This document shows positions 14,864 through 23,340 of a stretch of DNA of 64,000 bases, in pieces. Each line of letters starts with the position of its first letter. Position 1 is the stretch's first letter. The position numbers and the translations under genes were made by a program. The notes beneath the pieces were generated by a model that did no database searches, was not told the origin of the DNA, and saw only the letters and a program-made list of their open reading frames with translations. The stretch is taken from NCBI GenBank assembly GCA_040902585.1, contig JBBDXA010000130.1:66349-130348 (forward strand), in the 5' to 3' direction. Source of the stretch: JBBDXA01 sp040902585. GTDB taxonomy: Bacteria > Planctomycetota > Phycisphaerae > Phycisphaerales > Phycisphaeraceae.

Positions 14864-16513
14864 CTACTTCTTCCGCTCCCGATTCGGGTGCGGCACATCC
14901 TTGGGCAGCGGTCCGGCCATCGGCGGCGTCTCGAAGAATTTGCCATCCTCAATCAAGCGCGGGTCGCCCGTGTCTTGGAGTTCCTTCATCAGCCGGTCGC
15001 GCAGCTCCTTCACCACCGAAGCGTAGGCCGGGTCCGCGGCGACGTTGTTCATCTGATGCGGATCCTTCTTCATGTCGAACAGTTCCTCGCGCGGGCGCTT
15101 GCCGTAGGCGTGATCGAAGTACGGCTTCCACTTCGAGTCTTTGCGATTCTCCACCAGCCAGGCTTTGGTCGGGCCGGCGTCTTCATCGGGCAGCGTGACG
15201 AAGGTGGTGTTCTCCAGTTCGTTTCGCGTGGGCGGGTCGTTACCGTCGAGATTGTAAGGGTCGCCCAATGGATAGCGGTCCGGCTTGAAGTTGATGATGA
15301 AGGCGAAGTCCGCGGTGCGAACGAGACGCTGCGGATAAGGCAGGTTACCGGCCCGCGCCATCTCGACATGGCGCTCGCGACCGGCGTAGACGGCGTCGCG
15401 CGACTTATCGACCACGCCTTCGCCCTCGCTCCTGAGCGTCGGCCAGAGACTGCGTGCCGTCATCGTGCCCGGCACCTTCACGCCGCCGGCTTCGAGTAAG
15501 GTCGGCGCGAGATCAGGCAGACTCACGAAGTCATCCACCACGCGGCCCCCGGCGCCACCCTTGCCGCCGCTCACGCCCGGCCCGCGGATCGCCAGCGCCA
15601 CGTTCGTGCCGAAGTCGTAGAGATTGCACTTGCCATGCGGAAAGCCAGCCGGCCCGTGATCGCCGCTGACCACGATGATGGTGTTCTCATATTCGCCCGC
15701 CTTCTTCAGCTCCTCGATCAGCACGCCCAGCGCCGCATCAAACGCCTGTGTTTCGCCCAGGTAATCCGCCAGGTCTTCGCGCACCTCAGGCACATCCGGC
15801 AGGTACGGCGGGAGCTTGCCCTTGAGTGAATCCGGATCGATCTTCCACAGGGCTTTGCCCGAGCCTTTGATCCATTTGCGATGCACATTTGTCGGGCCGT
15901 ACCAAAAGCAGAAGGGCTCATCCTTTTTGCGGGCGTCGAGAAAGGATTTGAAATTGGCCCGCACTTCGCCCAGCAGTTCCGCCTTTGCTTGGTCGAAGGT
16001 CTTGCCGCCGGCGACGAGCTTCGATGCGTTCTGCGAGAACTGGTTGATGCGCGAGCCGGCCTTCTGGAATGAGTAGACCTGACGCCCGTAAGGCGCATCA
16101 GCAGGTGTGCCGGGGCTCCAGACTTTGTAGCTCTTGCCGATGGTGTATCCGCCGTCACGCAGGAGCAGCGGCCAGGTCGGAATGCGTTCATCCCACACCG
16201 CGCCTTGAAGGATCGCTCCGCGCCCGGTGCGCCAGAAGTGCTGACCTGACAGCAGCGAGCTGCGGCAAGGCGTACACGAAGGGGCGTTCACGAAGGCGTT
16301 GCGAAACAGCACGCCTTGCGCGGCGATGGAATCAAAATGCGGCGTGCACACCGCATCGCTGATGCCGCCGGGTTCGAGCTTCGCGTAAGCGCTGGTGTGG
16401 CGACCCCAGTCATCCGCGAAGGCGAAGAGAATGTTGGGGCGTTTGTCAGCCGCCTGGGTGAAGGCTGGGGAAAGGTTGCAAAGAAGCACGCAGAGAACGA
16501 ACAGACATCGCAT
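14864..16513 (-). CDS. Sulfatase (arylsulfatase/N-sulfoglucosamine-sulfohydrolase-like)
   Basis: The ATG at 16513 follows AGGAGGCG and begins a signal peptide (MRCLFVLCVLLCNLSPAFTQAA). The longer frame adds 90 residues of acidic and basic sequence and is rejected. The 549-residue protein opens with RPNILFAFADDWG (metal-binding Asp pair). It carries the formylglycine site CTPCRSSLLSG, which fits C-x-P-x-R, followed by GDHGPAGFPHGK and DPHQMNNVA near the end. It should hydrolyse sulfate esters or N-sulfates on polysaccharides in the periplasm after maturation of the Cys to formylglycine. Sulfatases of this kind are abundant in Planctomycetes that degrade sulfated glycans. The exact substrate is not predictable. 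Confidence 0.93.
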   Translation of the reverse strand: MRCLFVLCVLLCNLSPAFTQAADKRPNILFAFADDWGRHTSAYAKLEPGGISDAVCTPHFDSIAAQGVLFRNAFVNAPSCTPCRSSLLSGQHFWRTGRGAILQGAVWDERIPTWPLLLRDGGYTIGKSYKVWSPGTPADAPYGRQVYSFQKAGSRINQFSQNASKLVAGGKTFDQAKAELLGEVRANFKSFLDARKKDEPFCFWYGPTNVHRKWIKGSGKALWKIDPDSLKGKLPPYLPDVPEVREDLADYLGETQAFDAALGVLIEELKKAGEYENTIIVVSGDHGPAGFPHGKCNLYDFGTNVALAIRGPGVSGGKGGAGGRVVDDFVSLPDLAPTLLEAGGVKVPGTMTARSLWPTLRSEGEGVVDKSRDAVYAGRERHVEMARAGNLPYPQRLVRTADFAFIINFKPDRYPLGDPYNLDGNDPPTRNELENTTFVTLPDEDAGPTKAWLVENRKDSKWKPYFDHAYGKRPREELFDMKKDPHQMNNVAADPAYASVVKELRDRLMKELQDTGDPRLIEDGKFFETPPMAGPLPKDVPHPNRERKK

Positions 16514-16551
16514 GGGAACGCCTCCTGTGGAACGACGGTTGATCATTCGCG

Positions 16552-16557
16552 ATTGTA
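16552..16557 (-). promoter_or_regulatory. -10 box TACAAT upstream of the sulfatase
   Basis: TACAAT lies 38 nt before the ATG at 16513. An AGGAGG ribosome site at 16520-16527 lies between them. Confidence 0.45.
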
Positions 16558-16620
16558 GCGACGAGAGCGGGAATGCCCGCTCCTTCAGAGCGAAGAATCG
16601 ATCGCTCCCCATCACACGCA

Positions 16621-16626
16621 TATGAT
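16621..16626 (+). promoter_or_regulatory. -10 box TATGAT, leaderless-type promoter
   Basis: TATGAT ends 8 nt before the ATG at 16635, with no Shine-Dalgarno between. Confidence 0.45.
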
Positions 16627-16634
16627 CTACCCAC

Positions 16635-16973
16635 ATGCGGCAACATCCCGCACAGTTCGTCATGAGCATCGCCTGCGCCCTCGTCGGCCTGGTGATCGGC
16701 TTCTTGCTCGGCCTGGCGCTCAGCTTTGTCGAGCTGCTTTTCTTCGACTCTTCCTCTTCCTCTTGCATCCTGCTACCGCTCACGACCCTCGCCGGTATCG
16801 CCTACGGCGCGAAGTGGGGCTACGAGATCAGCAGCGACTGGTACCGCTTTACCCTGATCCAGTGCCAGAGCTGCGGCTACTCGCTCATGGGTGGCGCTGG
16901 CGAGCAATGCCCCGAGTGCGGCTACCCGATCTCTGAAGAACAGATTGAACTGCGCGAGGCATGGAAGCGGTAA
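16635..16973 (+). CDS. Small membrane protein with C-terminal zinc ribbon
   Basis: This 112-residue protein has two membrane helices (IACALVGLVIGFLLGLAL and LPLTTLAGIAYGAKWGYEI). They are followed by a zinc ribbon with CQSCGYSLMGG and CPECGYPI. It is the same Cys4 pattern as in the larger protein at 8843-10417. The start sits 8 nt after a TATGAT box. The function is unknown; such small zinc-ribbon membrane proteins are frequent in Phycisphaerae. Confidence 0.75.
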   Translation: MRQHPAQFVMSIACALVGLVIGFLLGLALSFVELLFFDSSSSSCILLPLTTLAGIAYGAKWGYEISSDWYRFTLIQCQSCGYSLMGGAGEQCPECGYPISEEQIELREAWKR

Positions 16974-17052
16974 GAGGCAAGGCGGGGCAGGGAGTTGAAA
17001 AACATCATCCCTCGGCAGGGTGAATAACAGGCGCTGATACGGCATCGCACGT

Positions 17053-17058
17053 TAGAAT
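17053..17058 (+). promoter_or_regulatory. -10 box TAGAAT, leaderless-type promoter
   Basis: TAGAAT ends 9 nt before the ATG at 17068, with no Shine-Dalgarno between. Confidence 0.5.
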
Positions 17059-17067
17059 GGCCAAGTC

Positions 17068-17757
17068 ATGCTGCTGCGCCGCGCCTTCACAATCATCGAG
17101 CTGCTGGTGATCATCTCGTTGATCGTGCTGCTCATCTCGATCATGCTGCCTTCTCTGAATCAGAGCAAGGCTGAGGCCCGGCGCGTGGTCTGCGCCACGC
17201 AGCTCAATCAGATCGGATATGCCTTCACGATGTACACCGATGAGAACAAGGGCTATTACCCCTGGGTACCTGAAAGCCGCAGTGCGATGATCTTCGGCGG
17301 ACACCCCGGCACCTTCGCCGGCTACCGCGCCGTCGACGGCTACGGCTCGGACAAGCGCCCGCTCAACCGCTACCTCGGCTACGGCAGCGGCACCGATCCT
17401 AATGCGGATGTGTTCGCCTTCCGATGTCCCGATGACAAGGGCGCCCAGGTCTGGCACCCCGCTTCCGTCACCACCTATCTCGATGTGGGCACGTCTTATG
17501 CCTACAACGCCTGGGCCAGCGTCAGCGGGGCTGACACGCTGCGCACCCGCAGGACCAAAGAGGTGAAGCAGACGTCGCGCGTCATCATGGCCGGCGACCA
17601 CACCGTTCATAACTTCGTCGGCGGCAGCAACCGCCAGCAGTACTGGCATCACCGGACGAAGATCATGAGCAACATTCTTTTCTGCGATGGGCACGTCAAC
17701 TACTTTGAAGTCCTGCCGCTCGACGTGACGAGTGACTACACCTGGTATCCGTGGTGA
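17068..17757 (+). CDS. Prepilin-type N-terminal cleavage/methylation domain protein
   Basis: The 229-residue protein starts MLLRRAFTIIELLVI, a type IV prepilin signal close to the FTLIELLV consensus with Phe after the cleavage site and Glu5. A single hydrophobic helix follows, then a globular domain. Near the C-terminus it has HHRTKIMSNILFCDGHVNYF, similar to the His-X9-Asp-Gly ending of the very large planctomycete pseudopilin family. Most of these are secreted, pilin-like proteins of unknown role rather than pilus subunits. The last 22 nt overlap the convergent deacetylase gene. Confidence 0.87.
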   Translation: MLLRRAFTIIELLVIISLIVLLISIMLPSLNQSKAEARRVVCATQLNQIGYAFTMYTDENKGYYPWVPESRSAMIFGGHPGTFAGYRAVDGYGSDKRPLNRYLGYGSGTDPNADVFAFRCPDDKGAQVWHPASVTTYLDVGTSYAYNAWASVSGADTLRTRRTKEVKQTSRVIMAGDHTVHNFVGGSNRQQYWHHRTKIMSNILFCDGHVNYFEVLPLDVTSDYTWYPW

Positions 17758-18491
17758 GGCGCGGCGACGTTTCCTTCCATCATTTCCGCCAGCGGCACGA
17801 TGCGCAGGTTCTTAGAGCGGAGTGATTCGATCAGCGCGGGCAGGGCTTCGACGGTAGGCGTCGGATCGCGATGCTTGCCGGGCGCGACGCCGTCGTGCAG
17901 CAGGATAATGTCGCCCGCCTTGGTCGCTGCGAGCCGCTGAAGGATCTGCTCGCGGCTGGCGCGCACACCGTCGCGGCCCCGGCGGGACCAGGTGACCATC
18001 TTTTCTCCGTTGCCGCGCATGGCCCAGACGATCGGCGGCGACTTAAAACCCATCGGCGGGCGAAAAAGCGTGGGCTTGCGGCCAATCACTTCTTCGATAA
18101 TCGCATCCGTCCGTTGCACCTGCTGACGCCAGTAGCGCGGGCCGCGAATGATGGCGTGATACGCATGGTCGTAACTGTGACTACCGATGGCGTGACCCCC
18201 GGCATCGATGCGGCGCAGCACCTCAGGCCAGCGGGCGACGTTGGCGCCGACGACGAAGAAAGTCGCTGGCGCGTTGAGACGGGCGAGCGTGGCGAGGATG
18301 GCGTCGGTCGCGTCGGGATGAGGACCGTCATCGAAGGTGAGCGCGACGCGCGGCGGAGCGGCGGTTGTACCTCGATAAACCGGTCGGCCAAATAGCTGCG
18401 CCCTCGGCGCGAAGATGCCATGCGCAATCCACGCCCCTGCCGTGACCACAGCAGCACCGGCGGCGAGGATGGGAAGCGTGACGATCGCCAT
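17736..18491 (-). CDS. Polysaccharide deacetylase (NodB-type)
   Basis: This 251-residue protein has one N-terminal membrane anchor (VTLPILAAGAAVVTAGAWIAHGI). It has the full carbohydrate esterase 4 motif set: TFDDGPHPDATD, HSYDH (metal ligands), RPPMG and LLHDG. It is 20 nt downstream of the MMPL exporter and is probably the last gene of the pigment operon. It would remove an acetyl or similar acyl group from a sugar in the envelope, perhaps on the carrier that receives the pigment; the link is inference from position. Its 3' end overlaps the convergent prepilin-like gene by 22 nt. Confidence 0.9.
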   Translation of the reverse strand: MAIVTLPILAAGAAVVTAGAWIAHGIFAPRAQLFGRPVYRGTTAAPPRVALTFDDGPHPDATDAILATLARLNAPATFFVVGANVARWPEVLRRIDAGGHAIGSHSYDHAYHAIIRGPRYWRQQVQRTDAIIEEVIGRKPTLFRPPMGFKSPPIVWAMRGNGEKMVTWSRRGRDGVRASREQILQRLAATKAGDIILLHDGVAPGKHRDPTPTVEALPALIESLRSKNLRIVPLAEMMEGNVAAPHHGYQV

Positions 18492-18511
18492 GAATCCGCA
18501 CGATCATACGT

Positions 18512-21067
18512 TCAACGCGGTCGCACCAGTCGCGGGATCACAATGCCCACGCTCGCCAGCCACGAGCCGAGCATGCCCGACGCCAATACCAGGCCCAGCG
18601 ACGCGACGGCCGGGACGCTCGCCAGCATCAGCGAGCCGAAGCCCAGCGTCGTCGTCAGACTGCACAGCGTGATGGCGTGGCAGCGGTGAGACATGCCGGC
18701 GACGAGGGCGGCGCGGTCGCCCTGGTGTTGCCTTGCCGCGCTGACGAGGAAGATGCCGCTGTCGATGGCGGTGCCCGCGAGGATGGGCAACGCGGCCATG
18801 TTCACGATGTTGAACCCCGTGCCTGTCAAGCGCGTCACGGTCAGCATGAGCACCGCACCCGCAAGGGCCGGCATGAACGCCAGCACCACGTGACTCACGT
18901 TACGAAACAGCACGATCAGCCAGACCAGTACCGCTGCGCAGGCGATGAGGCCGACCTGCGGCAGCTCGCGGCGAACGGTCAGCACGATGTCGCGTCCGAC
19001 GATGCTGATGCCGGTCAGATGGGCACCCTCGACCTTCGACAGCGCGGCGCGAAGGTCTTCAATGATCGCATCGCGCTGGGTCAGGTCATCGATCCTGCCC
19101 GTGAGATGCACCATCGTCACCGCCTGCGCGGCTGATCCTGTTGCAGGTTCGACAAGCGGAAGAATCAGGCGGGCAAGCTGTGGATAGTCCCGCAGCGTCT
19201 GTACATCAGGCACGGCCTTCGGTTCGATGAGCGAACGCAGATACTCTTCGTAGGGCTTGAACGCCTCCGCATCGAAGATGCTGTCCGCAACGGCGGCGCG
19301 GAAGGCGGCGAGAATGCGATCCGCATTCACCTCGCCGAGTTGTTCGAGTCGGCCGGCTGCCTGCTTCGGCTCAGGCAGCAGCGTGCTCAAACCCACACTC
19401 ACCTTCACGCCCGCCTGCTCGAACCGCGACTGCGAAAGCACGCGCTGCACCCGATCCGCCAGCGTCACCAGTTCCTTCGGCGAGCGTGCGGTCAGATGCA
19501 CAAGCATCGAATCGCCGGGCAGACCGAAGCGCTCGGCGATGTGCTCTTGCGTCAGCATCGGCGGATTCGGCTGCGGATGCATTGCGTTCATATCGTTTGC
19601 GAACCATGATGATGACTGCCACCGCACCACGACAAAGGCCGCGGCAATCACGATCACGACCGCGCCGATCCGCCACGCGCCCGGCCTTCGCTCGTACCAC
19701 GCGATCAGCGATGTCGGCTCCAGCCGCAGGCGCGGTCGCTCCGTCTTCAAGGCGCGCCGCTCCAGCAGCGCGTGCAGCGCGGGCAGGATGGTGATCGTCG
19801 CCAGCAGTGACGCGGCCAGGCCCATCGCGCCGAGGATGGCGAAGTCGCGCAGGGCCGGCACCGTGGTCGCGGCGATGGCGAGAAAGCCGATCATTGACGT
19901 GATGCAGGCGTTGAGCATGGACGGGCCCAGGCCGAGGCGGATGTCCGCCGCTTCCTCCTTCGTCAGGCCGCGCTGTCGGCTCGCCTCGTAGTGCGAGAGG
20001 TAGTGAATGCTGTAGTCCACCCCCAGGCCCGCGATGATCGCCCCGCAGCCCGCCGTGATGGGAGAAATTTCCCCGAAGAGCGCGGCATACGCGCCCAACC
20101 CCGTGAGCAGACCGCACGCAACCGGCAGAAACACCAGCGGGAAACTCGTGAGCCTGCGATAGGCGATGAGAAACAGGACCTGCATGAGGATGATCGAGCC
20201 GGTGATGCAGGAGATCAAGTCGCCGCGGATGCGCTGCTCGCTGAGCTCGGCGATGGGGTACGCACCGGCAAAGCTCAGGCGCAGCTCGCCGGGCTGCGCG
20301 GCTTCGGCACCGCGGCGAAGCAGGGCCATGAAGCGTTTGGTGAAAGACATGTCCGTCGCGTGGCCTTTGGCGCCGATGCGAATGAGCAGGGCGCGGGCAT
20401 CGGTGGAGAGAAAGACCTCGCCGCCGCGCCAGGTGCGCAGGTCCGGCCGCAGCGATGCGAAGGCAGGCGCGAAGATGTCGTGCAGGCGCAGCGGGTCGCG
20501 CAGGATGCGTTTGGCAAGCTGGTCGGCGGCAGGCGAGCCGGCGGCGATCATGACTTCATCGCGCTCGATCTGGGCACGAATCGCTTCGGGCGTGAGCCGA
20601 TCTTTGAGCTGCGCGAAAGCCGCGTCATTGAGATAGAGCGGCGCGAAGGGCACCGCGACTTCCTCGATGAAGCGCATGATCTGCGGATCGACGCGGTACT
20701 CGATGAAGGCAATGAGTTCACTTGCCTCGCGGTCGGCGAGCATTGCGGCACTCAGCCGATCGGCGAAAGCTGTAAGCGCGGCAGCGCGGCGTTCCTGCGC
20801 GAGGGCATCGTTCGCAACATCATCAGGCGATTCAACCATCACGAGCGCCTGATCGAGCAGGTCAAAGTGCTCCGTCACCTGATGAAAGGCCGCGGTACTC
20901 TGGGCATCGTGCGGCAGCAGGGCTTCGAGCCGCGGCGTGATCTGAAGGCGACTCACGAAGAAACCGGCGACGGCGAGCACCGCGGCTGCGATGAGCAGCG
21001 TGAGCAGCGGCCGGCGAATCGGCGTGATCAGCAGTCGGCTCAGCCATGGTGGGTTCACATCGGACAT
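18512..21067 (-). CDS. MMPL/RND-family exporter
   Basis: This protein of about 851 residues has the two-fold RND design. There is one helix near the N-terminus, a large periplasmic domain, and a block of helices from ISCITGSIILMQVLFLIAY to LLATITILPALHALLE. A second periplasmic domain and a second helix block (VGLIACAAVLVWLIVLF to the C-terminus) follow. GLGVDYSIHYLSHYEASR carries the Asp typical of proton-driven MMPL proteins. A TTG at 21112, spaced well from a GGAG inside the end of the upstream gene, would add 15 residues; ATG 21067 is chosen because the helix follows closely. Aryl polyene clusters encode an MMPL exporter of this type, and here it sits directly after the lipoprotein gene. 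Confidence 0.9.
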   Translation of the reverse strand: MSDVNPPWLSRLLITPIRRPLLTLLIAAAVLAVAGFFVSRLQITPRLEALLPHDAQSTAAFHQVTEHFDLLDQALVMVESPDDVANDALAQERRAAALTAFADRLSAAMLADREASELIAFIEYRVDPQIMRFIEEVAVPFAPLYLNDAAFAQLKDRLTPEAIRAQIERDEVMIAAGSPAADQLAKRILRDPLRLHDIFAPAFASLRPDLRTWRGGEVFLSTDARALLIRIGAKGHATDMSFTKRFMALLRRGAEAAQPGELRLSFAGAYPIAELSEQRIRGDLISCITGSIILMQVLFLIAYRRLTSFPLVFLPVACGLLTGLGAYAALFGEISPITAGCGAIIAGLGVDYSIHYLSHYEASRQRGLTKEEAADIRLGLGPSMLNACITSMIGFLAIAATTVPALRDFAILGAMGLAASLLATITILPALHALLERRALKTERPRLRLEPTSLIAWYERRPGAWRIGAVVIVIAAAFVVVRWQSSSWFANDMNAMHPQPNPPMLTQEHIAERFGLPGDSMLVHLTARSPKELVTLADRVQRVLSQSRFEQAGVKVSVGLSTLLPEPKQAAGRLEQLGEVNADRILAAFRAAVADSIFDAEAFKPYEEYLRSLIEPKAVPDVQTLRDYPQLARLILPLVEPATGSAAQAVTMVHLTGRIDDLTQRDAIIEDLRAALSKVEGAHLTGISIVGRDIVLTVRRELPQVGLIACAAVLVWLIVLFRNVSHVVLAFMPALAGAVLMLTVTRLTGTGFNIVNMAALPILAGTAIDSGIFLVSAARQHQGDRAALVAGMSHRCHAITLCSLTTTLGFGSLMLASVPAVASLGLVLASGMLGSWLASVGIVIPRLVRPR

Positions 21068-21115
21068 GCGTTCGTTCTGCGCAAAACAGGAAGCAGCGAG
21101 GCACACTCTCAAACT

Positions 21116-21862
21116 CTACTCCACCCGCTTCGCTCTGCCTGAGGGCTCCAGCGCGTTCTCAGCAAGTTCATCGTTGATCAAAACCTCGCCGAAGTTCAGT
21201 TCAAACGATCCGCCCGAACCTTCAGCCGACACGCGCATCGGCCAGAGCACTTCGCCCAGCGCCTTGTACCGGCTGAGCGCGATCGTCTGCATCACCTTGC
21301 CTTCGGCGCTCAGGATGCGGCACTGCGTCACCGTCAGCGTGCTCTTGTCCACTTCCGCCTCGGCGATCACCTCGCCCAGTACGCGGCGAATGACGAACGG
21401 CGCATCGCGTGTTTCGAGGACTTCATCACCATCGCGCGGCGTGATGATGCCAAAGAGCATCGGCCACAGATCGCTGTGATACTTCGACCACGCCCCGGCC
21501 GGCGGCCCGCCCTTGGCCGCATCGCCTTCGCCAGCCTTTGCATCGTCCTGTTCCGCCTGCCAGATCCACACGCCGTCGGGCAAGAGCGTCCAGTCGGCGA
21601 TGGCCTGATTCATCTTCCACGCGCGGATGCGCAGCGCCTCGGGAGGCTTTGCCGCGAAGGCCGCTTCCACGCGCACCGATGCGCCATCGCCGCGGCGCAG
21701 GGTCAGCGCAGCGGTACCGGAAGCGGTGTGAATCTTCGCGCCGCGCTGCTGCATGATCTGCAAGGCCGGCGCGATTCCGTGCCAATCGTAAGTCGGCAGC
21801 GGTGTCTGACATCCGACCAGCGCGGCGAGCATCAGCAGCATGATCAAAGAGGTTCGTCTCAT
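21116..21862 (-). CDS. Outer-membrane lipoprotein, LolB/DUF3261-like, of the pigment operon
   Basis: The N-terminus MRRTSLIMLLMLAALVGCQTP is a lipoprotein signal with lipobox LVGC. The 248-residue protein is rich in beta strands, with amphipathic segments (SGTAALTLRRGDGASVRVEAAFAA and LRIRAWKMNQAIADWTLL) like the LolA/LolB lipid-binding fold. It starts with a 4-nt ATGA overlap with the AMP ligase gene and is followed almost directly by the MMPL exporter. Aryl polyene loci carry a DUF3261-type lipoprotein beside the exporter and the LolA-like carrier, so it may receive the lipid product at the outer membrane. Family assignment is by context and fold impression, not by a search. Confidence 0.75.
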   Translation of the reverse strand: MRRTSLIMLLMLAALVGCQTPLPTYDWHGIAPALQIMQQRGAKIHTASGTAALTLRRGDGASVRVEAAFAAKPPEALRIRAWKMNQAIADWTLLPDGVWIWQAEQDDAKAGEGDAAKGGPPAGAWSKYHSDLWPMLFGIITPRDGDEVLETRDAPFVIRRVLGEVIAEAEVDKSTLTVTQCRILSAEGKVMQTIALSRYKALGEVLWPMRVSAEGSGGSFELNFGEVLINDELAENALEPSGRAKRVE

Positions 21863-23340
21863 GTCGGTTGCAGCTCCCCGCGAAGGATTTTTCCCGTGGC
21901 GGACTTGGGCAGTGATGTTCGCTCTTCAAAGATACGCGGGACCTTGTACGACGCGAGCCGCTCCCGCGCGAAACGGCGCAGGCTGTCCATATCGCCTTCG
22001 CCGCCATTTCCTTTCCAGACCACAATCGCCTTCACGCGCGTAATGGTTTCGCTCAGCGGCACGCCGACGACCACCACATCGCTCACCGCCGGGTGCTGCG
22101 ACAGGACCGCTTCGACCTCCAGCGGATTCACTTTCAGCCCGCCCACTTCGATGAGCAGTTTCACTCTGCCGGTGATGAACAGCCGGCCTTGGGCATCGAC
22201 GCGGGCAAGGTCGCCGACGTGAAACAGCCCATCGGTCAGCGGCGATTCATCGTGGCCGATGTAACGGGTGAGCATCGAAGGCGCGGCCACCGCCAGCTGA
22301 CCTTCCTCGCCTGTGGTCAGCGGGGCATCGGCGCGAGGATGCTCACGATCGAGGATGCGAAGCGTGAGGTTGTCCATCGGCCGCCCCGCGCTGGCGTGAT
22401 CGAACGGCGTGATATCAGGATCGTTGTAGGTGATGGAACCGAACTCGGTGGAGCCGTAGATCTGGCCGAGGCGCAGGCTGTACTTTTCGCTGAAGGCGTC
22501 GAACACACTCGCGGGCAGGGGGCCGCCTGCGGAAAACGCCCGGCGAAGGCGACCGGGTTTCATCGGTGCATCAGCAAATTTCGCGAGGGCATCGAAGATG
22601 AACGGCACGCCGGGAAAAATACTGACTTCGTCACGCTTGAGCAGCGTGTGTACCTGTGCCGCATCGAAGCGCGGGCAGAGCACGACCGTTGCCCCGGCGA
22701 GCATCGCGGACAGCAGCTCGTGGTCAATGCCATAAGAGTGACACACAGGCACCACGGCGAGCATGCGGTCATCGCTCGTGACGCCGACATGTCGCCGGCA
22801 GGAATCGCCCATCGCCACAACGCCTGCCAATTCCCGGCTGACGATCTTGGGCAGCCCGGTGGTGCCGGAGCTTTGCAGAAGGAGCCGGGCGGTGCCTTTG
22901 TGCGCATCCATGGAAGCGGCGGCCGCGGCGTCATCGCCTACAAGTGGAACCGCATTCAGCGCGATGCGAGTGGTCACCACGCCTTCAAGACACGCGGTGG
23001 CCTCAGGCAGACCGATGCAGGCCGTCGCACCGCTTCGCCTTGCGGCTTCGATGCGTTCGTGTTCGCTCAGGTGCGGCGAAAGCGGGTAGACCGCGACGTC
23101 CGCCAGCAGCGCGGCGAAGAAGGCGATCATCGTTTGCGTTCGATTCGGCGCGATGAGCAGCACAACCTGCCCCGGTGCCGCGGCCTTTCGCAGTGACTGC
23201 GCAAAGGCAGCGATGGCATTGTGATATTGCCGCCACGTGACTGTCAGCGTTTGGCCGTCGTCACGATGTTCGACCACCGCGCTCGCCTCAGGCTGCCGCG
23301 CGGCATGTTGCTCAAGGTGTTGAAACAGCGACATCGCCAT
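21859..23340 (-). CDS. Acyl/aryl-AMP ligase (hydroxybenzoate-activating candidate)
   Basis: This ANL-superfamily ligase of 493 residues (start taken as the ATG at 23340) has LLQSSGTTGLPKIV and CHSYGIDHELL. IYGSTEFGSI, DGLFHVGDLARVDAQGRLFITGR and the final catalytic Lys in LPKSATGKILRG follow. Its 5' end overlaps the flavoprotein gene by about 30 nt and its stop overlaps the lipoprotein start (ATGA), so translation is coupled. In xanthomonadin and aryl polyene pathways an AMP ligase activates the aromatic starter. Here the starter would be the hydroxybenzoate made by the chorismatase gene. Alternative starts at 23349 or 23334 would change little. Confidence 0.87.
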   Translation of the reverse strand: MAMSLFQHLEQHAARQPEASAVVEHRDDGQTLTVTWRQYHNAIAAFAQSLRKAAAPGQVVLLIAPNRTQTMIAFFAALLADVAVYPLSPHLSEHERIEAARRSGATACIGLPEATACLEGVVTTRIALNAVPLVGDDAAAAASMDAHKGTARLLLQSSGTTGLPKIVSRELAGVVAMGDSCRRHVGVTSDDRMLAVVPVCHSYGIDHELLSAMLAGATVVLCPRFDAAQVHTLLKRDEVSIFPGVPFIFDALAKFADAPMKPGRLRRAFSAGGPLPASVFDAFSEKYSLRLGQIYGSTEFGSITYNDPDITPFDHASAGRPMDNLTLRILDREHPRADAPLTTGEEGQLAVAAPSMLTRYIGHDESPLTDGLFHVGDLARVDAQGRLFITGRVKLLIEVGGLKVNPLEVEAVLSQHPAVSDVVVVGVPLSETITRVKAIVVWKGNGGEGDMDSLRRFARERLASYKVPRIFEERTSLPKSATGKILRGELQPT